The position numbers were made by a program, and so were the translations under genes. From Antedon mediterranea (Eukaryota; Echinodermata; Crinoidea; Comatulida; Antedonidae): a stretch of DNA of 64,000 nucleotides. The stretch spans positions 18,906,501-18,970,500 of the forward strand of contig NC_092672.1 of NCBI RefSeq assembly GCF_964355755.1, given 5' to 3'. Positions 26,101-36,000 of the stretch are shown here, piece after piece. The notes beneath the pieces are model-generated. The model did not search any database and was not told the origin of the DNA. It saw nothing but the letters and a program-made list of their open reading frames with translations. Every line of letters starts with the position of its first letter. Position 1 is the stretch's first letter.

Positions 26101-28211
26101 ATTCTTTGAAAACAGAACAGTATCAGCAGTAACATATTACAGCATTTTTATTGACAAATTAACAAATATATTGAAATAAAACGTGTTTTTCACCAATAAA
26201 TGCATGAGAAATTGATGCATTCCACTGAGTTTTAGTCCTCTATTATCGTTGCTCTTTTGGCGCTCCATAGAAACAAAAATATTGAACATTGAATAAGTGA
26301 AATTCGCGAACAGTGTGCGAGAAACACGCTTGTAATTTGTAAAATCATTAATTTAAGGATTTATTTGTTACTTTTTATGTGATTCTTTCATTAAAGTACT
26401 CATGAGGTATACTTCTAAGGTGTGGTATTCACACGATAAAGTTAGTTATCAAATTTGGAGTAAAAATACAAGCGAAGGAAACTAGCGCCAGGTTTATTAG
26501 TACGTACATGGACAACAATAAATAAAAATCGTTCGTAATATACCTAGCTTACTAAAACAGGAATAGTGTATCATTATTAAATATTACACCAATTATTATT
26601 ATATCAAAATTGATTAAATTATTTTCTACATAGGCCTCTTATCTAGGTTAGGGCTAAGCATATTAGCTAAAGTTTAATTTTAGGCCTAGTATTACAATTG
26701 TCGGACGTAAGTCTTTTTTCACACGCGCTCCAGAATTCTGTCGCAATTTTTTCTTTGCGGCATGTTATTGGATCGCCATATCAGTTACCTTTTATTCACC
26801 GCCAGTTATTGAACTTGTCCTGGCAATCGGTGTTCACCTTATTTGCGAGAGAGGTACACGTGTTGTTCCTAGAGAATGGAATGTCAAAAATGTCTTTGGC
26901 ACGCCGCTCAGAGAGAAGTCTGTGCGTTGCTGCTGAAACCACATGCTATAGGAGGGGAATGCACCACAATCCTCTGAGCTGAGGGCTGAATCATTCCGCT
27001 ACCTGCTAAATAGTAAAGAGGGATTTTCCATCTCTCGGGTCTACCGGATCTAGGCGCAGGGGTGTGACAAAATATTATTTTCACTCTGCTATGTTCGAGA
27101 GACATGTGAGTGAACACGCTCGAAATGCCAACAAACATTGCAGTCATTTGATGAGTGTGTCGCTATAACAATTATTGTTTATCGAAAGTTGAAGACTGTC
27201 GTTCAGATTTTTGAACCATAGTTTGGGCACTTTTGTAAAAGAAAAATTTGACACGATATGACTTGAATGAAAAAACAATCGTACATAAAAATAAACAACA
27301 TGATGAGTGTATACACGAATCTATTTAGATACGCTTTTATCGATTGATTATTAGGCCTATAATATAGCATAATAGCACGTTAAGATATGCCTCGCACCTT
27401 TTTGAAATTGTAAACTATATGCCTCGCATTTTTGGAAATGATAAAATGATGCCTCGCACAAATATTTGGCATGCCTCGCTTGCCTCGCTGCCTCGCACTT
27501 TGTCAACACTCGTAATGTATTGTACCAGGGAAGAGTGAACTTGGGTAACTGTTAGTAAAATATATACTGAACAGTGATTATTTACAGTAATGATAACAAT
27601 AAAAATTAATTGAATTATAATATTGACTAATAAAATATTGAAAAAAAAAGTTGGTATTGATTGTTTTAGATTACGCTGATCAGATGTTACAGTTATTTTT
27701 ATGTACAGCGCTTAGAGTTTGTTTCTGTCATTATGAAGGTGCTTTATAAATTTAATTTATTATTATTATTATTATAAAATACTGAATAAATACAAAGTTT
27801 CATTAGAGGTTTACAATCAATGGAAAAGATTACTGATATAGAGAGAGGGCCACGACCGGCCCACAAGCCTCTTGCACCACTCATTTAGAGTGGTGTACGG
27901 TAAGTACCTTGAATTTACCTTGAATTCAAGGATCCTCCCTATCTAGTCAACATTAACGTAACTAAACTAGTCCTATTATAGTAGTTAGTAGTAGGCTAGG
28001 GCCTAGGCTAGACCTAGTAGGCCTACTACTACACTATCTACACACACATGTGACATAGCCTTTTAGGCTAGCTAGGCCTACTACTAGGCCTAGAGGAGGC
28101 CTAGTCACAGACAGCGGTGTCACTGTGTTTGTGACTTTCTTACCATGGAATGTGTAAACCTGACTTTCCTGACATTTTAGAAGTACCTTCTTCAGTATTC
28201 TTAGTAGCCAT
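17200..28211 (-). CDS. RFC2: Replication factor C subunit 2 (clamp loader AAA+ ATPase), 8 exons
   Basis: RFC2 is a small subunit of the nuclear clamp loader that opens PCNA rings and loads them at primer-template junctions. Coding exons in transcript order: 28144-28211, 23658-23769, 21621-21727, 20825-20926, 20141-20399, 19612-19677, 18637-18831, 17200-17310; 1020 nt, 339 aa (human ~354). All junctions are GT-AG and keep phase. Visible motifs: Walker [10 protein letters not shown] at residues 61-69, Walker B IVILDEAD at 122-129, sensor-1 region FALACN, the SRC arginine-finger motif of small RFC subunits at 168-170, and the C-terminal collar helices ([13 protein letters not shown]). The start is an ATG encoding MATKNTEEG, 68 nt before a TG|G tryptophan codon split by the first intron, as expected from the conserved (I/L)PWVEKYRP. 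Intron 1 (4.4 kb) holds a foldback transposon; intron 2 holds partial copies of the exon 3 acceptor. It is divergent from the SEC14-like gene and has an E2F-type site 57 bp upstream of the ATG. Confidence 0.97.
17354..17647 (+). pseudogene. Possible LINE ORF2 C-terminal remnant in RFC2 intron 7
   Basis: A plus-strand frame reads [19 protein letters not shown] then YRSHFKLEW, resembling the 'lQkraiRiI...y..hs.plF' region near the C-terminus of many LINE ORF2 proteins. It is short and ends at a stop. The similarity is weak and other explanations are possible. Confidence 0.3.
18155..18309. mobile_element. MITE, GGTTCCCACTAG family, copy 1 (RFC2 intron 7)
   Basis: Ends are inverted: ggttcccactag at 18155-18166 and ctagtgggaacc at 18298-18309, with further matching through the next ~12 bases (gcaacacaagg versus cgcaagg). 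The interior has its own inverted pair built around cacaagcga / tcgcttgtg and the CCAAT-type sequences gaccaatcac and cattggtt. About 155 bp, no coding capacity. Related copies lie at 19165-19250 and 32831-32980. Confidence 0.72.
18915..19085. repeat. 35-bp tandem repeat with tRNA B-box-like sequence
   Basis: Three copies of a 35-bp unit beginning gggactcgaacccaccagct start at 18915, 18950 and 18985. On the minus strand each carries ggtgggttcgagtccc, which matches the tRNA T-arm/B-box pattern. The flanking 19060-19080 also contains ggttagattcgagccc. This looks like a reiterated fragment of a tRNA-derived retroposon in RFC2 intron 6. Confidence 0.5.
19165..19250. mobile_element. MITE, GGTTCCCACTAG family, copy 2 (internally deleted)
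   Basis: cggttcccact at the left and ctagtgggaatcacgctt at the right (to about 19248) match the ends of the copy at 18155 in inverted orientation, with a shortened interior of about 50 bp. It lies in RFC2 intron 6. Identity is lower than in copy 1. Confidence 0.55.
21688..21943. repeat. 64-bp tandem repeat of the RFC2 exon 3 acceptor and Walker A codons
   Basis: Four copies of a 64-bp unit start at 21688, 21752, 21816 and 21880. On the minus (coding) strand each unit is the end of intron 2 (gattgttgatcttttctag) plus the first 39 nt of exon 3, which encode [13 protein letters not shown], the P-loop. Only the copy at 21688-21727 continues into the full exon (to 21621); the other three lie upstream in intron 2. 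The copies are nearly identical (one c/t difference in copy 4), so the event is recent. If an upstream copy is used as acceptor, the 13 P-loop codons run straight into TAA. Confidence 0.92.
25480..27506. mobile_element. Foldback transposon-like long inverted repeat in RFC2 intron 1
   Basis: The left arm begins acaaagtgcgaggcagcgag (25481) and the right arm ends with its complement, ctgcctcgcactttgt (about 27488-27503). Inner segments also pair: tgcgaggcatcattttatca with tgataaaatgatgcctcgca, and the 25660-25920 block (ctagtttcctt ... tttctatggaacgccaaaag) with 26210-26490 (cttttggcgctccatagaaa ... aaggaaactag). Arms are hundreds of bases long and diverged (roughly 75-85% by eye). The right arm is split by about 0.9 kb of unpaired sequence (26500-27360), which suggests a nested insertion. 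No transposase was recognised. Confidence 0.7.
27675..27776 (+). repeat. SINE/LINE 3' tail fragment
   Basis: tatgtacagcgcttagagt followed by aaggtgctttataaattta and an (att)n run is the kind of 3' tail shared by CR1/L2-type LINEs and their SINEs. The same tgtacagcgctta segment occurs in the SINE at 32025-32290. Confidence 0.5.
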
Positions 28212-28922
28212 AACTTTTGGGAATTTACAAGGGATTTGTATTTTTGTTACAGTACTAATAAACTAAGTTTCGCGCGATTTCCGCCGGACCGTACATGTTT
28301 TGTGATGGCGCCCTCAACAAACAGGGAATGCCTAGTGACATAAAAGAAAAAGAGGGTTCTTGTACTTATTTCGTGATAGTAGAGGTACGTATGTTAACCT
28401 TGACCCTGTCTTATATTGTTTCTTAATATAAAAAGTTATAACAAATTATAATTTTAAATTTAATAAAGTAAATTGTTTGCTTATTTCTTGTAATATTTGC
28501 AAACAATTTTATTTAAACCTCCTCCAACATAGTGGTGTGTTCCAAAAAAACCCAGGCACTTTTTTTTTGTGGCCAACCTGCAGGGTTTGTTTTGATTTTG
28601 GAAATGTAGAGTCTTTTGTGTTTGTTTTCTGGTGTGGAGAGTTATTTATGAAAGTTAGATCGTAGACAACTTTTCTTCAAAATTGTTTTTCTACCAACCA
28701 CATTAAGTGCTTTTGTTAGCACTGCAGACGGGCAGCATCCATTAATCAGCTAGCTACTTAACTTAGGCCTAGGCTAGGCCTATCTAAATTGGCCTAGCTA
28801 GCCTAGACTAGATCTAGCAGCTGGTTGTTTGAGGTTATTCAAAACACATATTAAGAAAATAACAAATATTTTACAATATTTTCTATCTTTGACAATTCTT
28901 GAAGAAGGAACAGATATTGACA
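28212..28922. promoter_or_regulatory. Bidirectional promoter between RFC2 and the SEC14-like gene
   Basis: The two start codons face away from each other, 711 bp apart, with no other gene between. The RFC2-proximal part is the most CG-rich spot in the region (cgcgcgatttccgccggaccg). A possible 5' UTR splice donor for the plus-strand gene lies near 28384 (gtagag|gtacgt), so that transcript may start near 28310 with a non-coding first exon. No TATA box was seen at either side. Confidence 0.6.
28268..28275. promoter_or_regulatory. E2F-type binding site
   Basis: TTTCGCGC matches the E2F consensus TTTSSCGC exactly and sits 57 bp upstream of the RFC2 ATG. RFC subunit genes are S-phase genes and E2F control is usual for the family in animals. 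Adjacent atttccgcc gives an ETS-like CGGAA on the other strand. Binding itself is inferred. Confidence 0.55.
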
Positions 28923-31900
28923 ATGAGTGGAAGACTAGGAGATTTGAATGAAAAACAAAGTCAGCGTTTGCAACAGGTACGTCATGAAATGAATTAAATA
29001 ACAGCTGGCAAAAATGACAACAAAGTGGTTTTAATTTAGGACCTCAAGTTGTATTTATGGCTTGACTTCAACTTCTATTTACTATATCTGAACCACTTTG
29101 CACATTTTACAATTACAATTTCCTCTTGTAATTTCCAAATAGTCCCTCATAATTTGAAATAAATTCCGCAATAACATTAATTAACAGAACTTACAATGTT
29201 TGTGTACTTTAAACACCTAACTGCTGCATGCATAATATTTTTAAAATATTTGTTTATGTACTTTTATTTTCAGTTTAAAGAAAATGTTAAAGATGTGATG
29301 AAAGCGAAACATGATGATCATACATTGCTTCGATTTTTGAGAGGTAAGATAATTTTAAAACCATCTAAGATTATTAAATTATATTAAAAATGTAGAGGTT
29401 TGCTCATGAAGTGGCTGAAAACCTAAAATAAGGATCAAATATCAAAAGGCTTTTATTAATTATTAAACCAACAGGCACAGAACAAATTCTAAACTGCCTC
29501 ATATTATTAATTTGTAACGATAAAGATACGGAAGTCTGTGACAATGAGAAAAGCCGCCCCAAACGAGATTCAAACCTGAAAAATTCTGCTTGAAATGCAA
29601 ATGTCCTAAACATTAGACCACTGGGACTTTCATGGTATTGTTCAAATTTGATTTTAGTAAGATATAAAATATTAATTTTATTGATTAAAATGTTTTTTTT
29701 ATTTTAGCAAGAAGTTTTGATTTAAAAGGTTCAGAGAAAATGTTTAGGAAAGTAAGTTCTGCATTTTGTAATTGACAATAATTGTATTTTTCATTATATT
29801 CATTTTTTGAGTTATATTATATACTGTTTAATTTAATAAATGTATAACTCGTCAGCATTCAATAAGTATTGCCAAACTTTATCAGATTTAAACCCTGTCT
29901 CCGCCCTATAATGTTGAGCAAAGTGCAGCGATTAACTATGGAGTATACAATGTAAATTGTATCTGTATTGACATAAAAGCTATCTATTGATTAAGTGTAT
30001 CCACAATTTGCAACCAGCAATGATAAAGAGAGTTATTATCATTTAAATTTTTTATTTAGAAATACATTGTCATTTTAATTTACCATAATCTGTTGTTAAA
30101 TAAAATGATATGATTTCTTTTCACTAGTAGATTTTGTTTATTTAAGTCTGGAACAGAATCCAATGTTTACTTACTTACTTACTTACTAGTTGAGTGTTTC
30201 CTAAAATTCTACAGAGTACTAGCCTAAAATGCCTCCGCAGTAATCCAACTTTACATTTGGTAATCTTTTACTCACTCTAAGATACAGACAGCACAACTAC
30301 TGTAGCACACCCATACTCACGCTAAGATACAGACAGCACAACTACTGTAGCACACCCTTACTCACTCTAAGATACAGACAGCACAACTACTGTAGCACAC
30401 CCATACTCACTCTAAGATACAGACAGCACAACTACTGTAGCACACCCATACTCACTCTAAGATACAGACAGCACAACTACTGTAGCACACCCATACTCAC
30501 TCTAAGATACAGACAGTACAACTACTGTAGCACACCCATACTCACTCTAAGATACAGACAGTACAACTACTGTAGCACACCCATACTCACTCTAAGATAC
30601 AGACAGCACAACTACTGTAGCACACCCATACTCACTCTAAGATACAGACAGCACAACTACTGTAGCACACCCATACTCACTCTAAGATACAGACAGCACA
30701 ACTACTGTAGCACACCCATACTCACTCTAAGATACAGACAGTACAACTACTGTAGCACACCCATACTCACTCTAAGATACAGACAGTACAACTGCTGTAG
30801 CACACCCATACTCACTCTAAGATACAGACAGCACAACTACTGTAGCACACCCATACTCACTCTAAGATACAGACAGCACAACTACTGTAGCACACCCTTA
30901 CTCACTCTAAGATACAGACAGCACAACTACTGTAGCACACCCATACTCACTCTAAGATACAGACAGCACAACTACTGTAGCACACCCATACTCACTCTAA
31001 GATACAGACAGCACAACTACTGTAGCACACCCATACTCACTCTAAGATACAGACAGCACAACTACTGTAGCACACCCATACTCACTCTAAGATACAGACA
31101 GTACAACTACTGTAGCACACCCATACTCACTCTAAGATACAGACAGCACAACTACTATAGCACACCCATACTCACTCTAAGATACAGACAGCACAACTAC
31201 TGTAGCACACCCATACTCACTCTAAGATACAGACAGTACAACTGCTGTAGCACACCCATACTCACTCTAAGATACAGACAGCACAACTACTGTAGCACAC
31301 CCATACTCACTCTAAGATACAGACAGCACAACTACTATAGCACACCCATACTCACTCTAAGATACAGACAGTACAACTACTGTAGCACACCCATACTCAC
31401 TCTAAGATACAGACAGTACAACTACTGTAGCACACCCATACTCACTCTAAGATACAGACAGCACAACTACTGTAGCACACCCATACTCACTCTAAGATAC
31501 AGACAGCACAACTACTGTAGCACACCCATACTCACTCTAAGATACAGACAGCACAACTACTATAGCACACCCATACTCACTCTAAGATACAGACAGTACA
31601 ACTACTGTAGCACACCCATACTCACTCTAAGATACAGACAGTACAACTACTGTAGCACACCCATACTCACTCTAAGATACAGACAGTACAACTACTGTAG
31701 CACACCCATACTCACTCTAAGATACAGACAGTACAACTACTGTAGCACACCCATACTCACTCTAAGATACAGACAGTACAACTACTGTAGCACACCCATA
31801 CTCACTCTAAGATACAGACAGTACAACTACTGTAGCACACCCATACTCACTCTAAGATACAGACAGCACAACTACTGTAGCACACCCATGAATGTGTTGA

Positions 31901-32980
31901 GTGCAATTTGTAGCACATCTGCAATTTTTAAAAGACAAGGCATGGTATTTTTAAGCTTATAAGCAAACTATAAGAATTATTTAAGTACACAACCCTCTAG
32001 AAAAAATATCAAACCATCAAATAAGGGCATGTGGCACAGTGTGTTAGACTACTGATGGAATTCAATGCTCGTCATATTTCTTTATCTTTAGGCAAGACAC
32101 TTTACTTACGTTTGCCCCTCTCCACCCAGGTGTGCAAATGAGTACCTTGTAAGGTTAAGGCATAACTGCACTGATTACTAGCTGTATTATGGGAGTATGT
32201 TTCCATACGCGTAAATCCAAAAATGACCGGGTAATAATATGTACAGCGCTTAATAAATCCAGAATGTTATTATTGTTACAATAATAAGTTGGAAATTCAA
32301 GCATGCTCTTCAATAATGTTTCTCATCAAAATTGAAATTGGTACAAGGATAAGAACTATTTTATACCGTGCAGCTATGGCAAAAAAGTATAATCTTTCAA
32401 ACAGAAGAAAAAATAAACAAACAATTTTTAAGTGTGAATATGAATTTGTTCTTTAAAAAAAAAGAATATTTTATTTCTTTACAGAATTTGGAATGGAGAG
32501 CTAGAATGAATGCAGACACAATAGTGGACACCTATACCACTCCAGAGGTTGGTGTTTAAATTTATTTCTGGACATGGTTAAAAATACTGTATACATCGAC
32601 TGTTAACCGAAAGGCTTTAATGGTACAATAACATGTGTTATATAAAATATTCCTGTCTTTTTTACATGGTGTAGGTTATTGCAAAATACTATATTGGAGG
32701 TAGTCCAGGTTACGATAAGCATGGATGTCCAGTCTGGATTTTTCCCGTTGGAAACATTGATGCCAAAGGTCGATAATTTATAATATTTTTTTACTATTGA
32801 GAGGTCAAATAAACATACATGCCAAGTTAAGCTTGTTTCTCACTAGAGACACAATGCAATGATGTAGACATAACGTGAGCTAGCTAACCAATGACAAGTG
32901 ACAGTGACATGGCTTTTGATTGGTCAAATCGCTTACCTGGGGATTACGTCATTGCGTTGCGTCTCTAGTGGAAACCAAAC

Positions 32981-33037
<57 letters not shown>

Positions 33038-36000
33038 CAAGTATATAACTCCTTATATTGTTATTGTTTAATTTACCTTATATCATGTTTGTGTTTTCAA
33101 GCAATATGTTACATTTTAGGCTTTAAGTGTGAGAAAGGCAAGCCTTTGATTTGATAGGACTTTTACGTGTTTTTTTTTTCACAAAGTGAGAACAAATTTA
33201 AGCTACGATTGTTGGAACTATTAATCACTGCTGGTCTCCAGTTTAAAAAGGGCATTTCAGGAAAAAGTAGGGTCCATTTGAGTTCCTTAAATATGTGAGT
33301 CTCACAACAAATGGGTGGGTAGGCATGTAAATTAGAATCATTATCATGAATTTGTCTCTAGCCTTGCAATGGTGAGTAAAAAGGGAGAATCCAAACCAAT
33401 TTGAAAGTTCAGTTTATCAACATTTGTTTTTCATATTTTAACCAGGTCTTGTTTATTCATGCAAAGGGAGTGATCTCATTAAGTTTAATGTTTACATGCT
33501 AGAGAAGCTGTACAGAGATATGGAAGAACAGTCAACAAGGGTAAAGTTAAAATGACTCATGGGATTACATGAGCATTTATTTTTATAGTATCTATTCACT
33601 GTTTGATAAACTTCCTAGCTGTCTGAATCACTTTGTGTCTTAACCAGACTCCCTGCAACTTGCCCTGAATCACTTTGTGTCTTAACCAGACTCCCTGCAA
33701 CTTGCCCTGAATCACTTTGTGTCTTAACCAGACTCCCTGCAACTTGCCCTGAATCACTTTGTGTCTTAACCATACTCCCTGCAACTTGCCTTGAATCACT
33801 CTGTGTCTTAACCAGACTCCCTGCAACTTGCCCTGAATCACTTTGTGTCTTAACCAGACTCCCTGCAACTTGCCCTGAATCACTTTGTGTCTTAACCAGA
33901 CTCCCTGCAACTTGCCCTGAATCACTTTTTATTTATTTATTTATTTATTTGGAATTACACCTTTAGATCGGTGGCACACTTAGCACAAAGGTGCATCCTT
34001 CACAATATAAAATATAACAATTAACAGAAAAGTAAAAAAAGGCAAAAGCAACTATCAACCCCTATCCTACAATGAATACAAAACAAGATATAGTAAAAGT
34101 GGCTTGTTTTAGGTATCTTTTACAAAAACTATCCAAAATATTTTCACACTCTTCATCAATTAAATTAAATTATCTGAGTATCCCAAAATATATTTAAGTT
34201 TGTCATTTTCATGAGAAGTATAAAAAGTATCAAACATATCTTTGCTGCCATTTCTATACATATCCACATATAAATTAAATAATTCCTGATTACGTATATT
34301 ATTTAAAGCTGGACAATTAAGGATGAAATGATGGATGTCTTCGTCCGAATTTGTACCGCACAATTTACATTTTTTATTATTATCAATATTCCAATTTGCA
34401 GTTCTATCATTCAAAGGTAGCTTTGTGTCTTAACCAGACTCCCTGCAACTTGCCGTGTTCCATAGTAGCAGTAAAACAGATACAAAGTTGATTTCAATTT
34501 GAGACTACATTTTTTGTCATATTTTTGATAAATAATATGTATTATCTACCGTTGTGATTAATAGAATATAGTTTAATTAATTACATAAAGTTACTTGTTC
34601 ATTTTTTAGCTTGGTAGACATATTGAAGGTATGACATACATTATGGATCTTGGTAGACTTGGCCTTCATCACCTTTGGAAACCAGGCATTGATTTGTTTA
34701 ACCAGGTATGGTACCAACATCAACAGCTAACAAAATATGATTGTTCTATTAATAGTCAGTAGAGTCTTAGACTTATTTCAGAAGTTTGTAACTAGACTAA
34801 CATTTTAAATATTATTTCTATCATTTTTCTATCGCATTTTCCAGACCTTTGACATTTCAACGTGAACTCTGTCATATTGATTAGTAATACCACTCAAAAC
34901 TCACATCCATCTAACTTTTCCAACAATACAACATGTTAAATAATGATGAATCAATTAATTGTTCTAGATTGATCTAATGTTTTAAAGATTGGATTTAGTA
35001 AATTACAATTTAATTTTACAGAGTCGCTATTAACCATATTTATTTCACATTGTTTTTGTCTGTTTTGTAATGTCTTCTGTATGTTTAAATAACAAGCACC
35101 CACTATTTTTTATACCATTTGTATATTGTATTGTATCATTAAATGTAAGTTTTCAAAGTTGACTCTCTTTATTTACTTACTACTGTGTTGTCTTTTAAAT
35201 ATTAAATTCTTATCTTTTTTTATAATACCATTATTTTGCAGGTAATCACAATGTTTGAGCAGCATTATCCTGAAACACTTCGAAGTGTTTACATTATTAA
35301 AGCTCCCAAGTTCTTTCCTCTGGCTTATTCACTTGTAAAACCATTCCTACAGGAATACACAAGAAAGAAAATACATGTTCTTGGAAGTAAGTGTCTTTAA
35401 CCTTCCTTAGATGCGACGAAAGAGTGTTTGTGATTGGTCAATACTCATGGTAGTAACCTGGTATGCGCGGTGCGCTGAACATCCGGGGATTCGGCTCGAA
35501 GAAGACAAATTATTATGTCGAGGAAAGCCTCGATTTTAATTCATTTCTTTTTATATTTTGTGTCGATTTTTTGGCTATGTTGCAGTGCCCCTACCCTATC
35601 TGCCTGGCAACCCGACTTGATTGAATATGTAATATGCAGCATCAAAACTTCATTCAACGTCAGTAGCGTGTTAAATCATGGATTAAGGAATAGAAGGATA
35701 TGCATCAGTTTGAGATCAAAGCTTCCATGACTCTAACCTACAGAGCACGGACCGCCACAATATATTGTTTACTGCACATGCTCAACAACTTTTAACCTTG
35801 TTGGCTATGCTTTCGCGCACTCTTATCTTGGTGGCATGATTAATATTTTATATTTTTAGCGCTAGCTGCTATGGCGACGAACAAAACTTTATGCGACGAA
35901 TTTAATTAACTTTTCTGAATTCAAATTAAACGATCTCCCAGAAATATTACAAGATTAATAATAAATGTAATTACAAGAATAAATACAAATTGTTTGTAAA

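Noticed and set aside
26698-27147. Overlapping plus and minus frames of 94 and 79 codons inside the foldback element
   Set aside because: Neither matches a known family. Both overlap on opposite strands and have no splice or regulatory context, so they are most likely chance frames in transposon DNA.
33596-33925. A 109-codon minus-strand frame repeating [14 protein letters not shown]
   Set aside because: The 42-bp satellite unit is a multiple of three and stop-free on that strand. It is an artefact of repetition.
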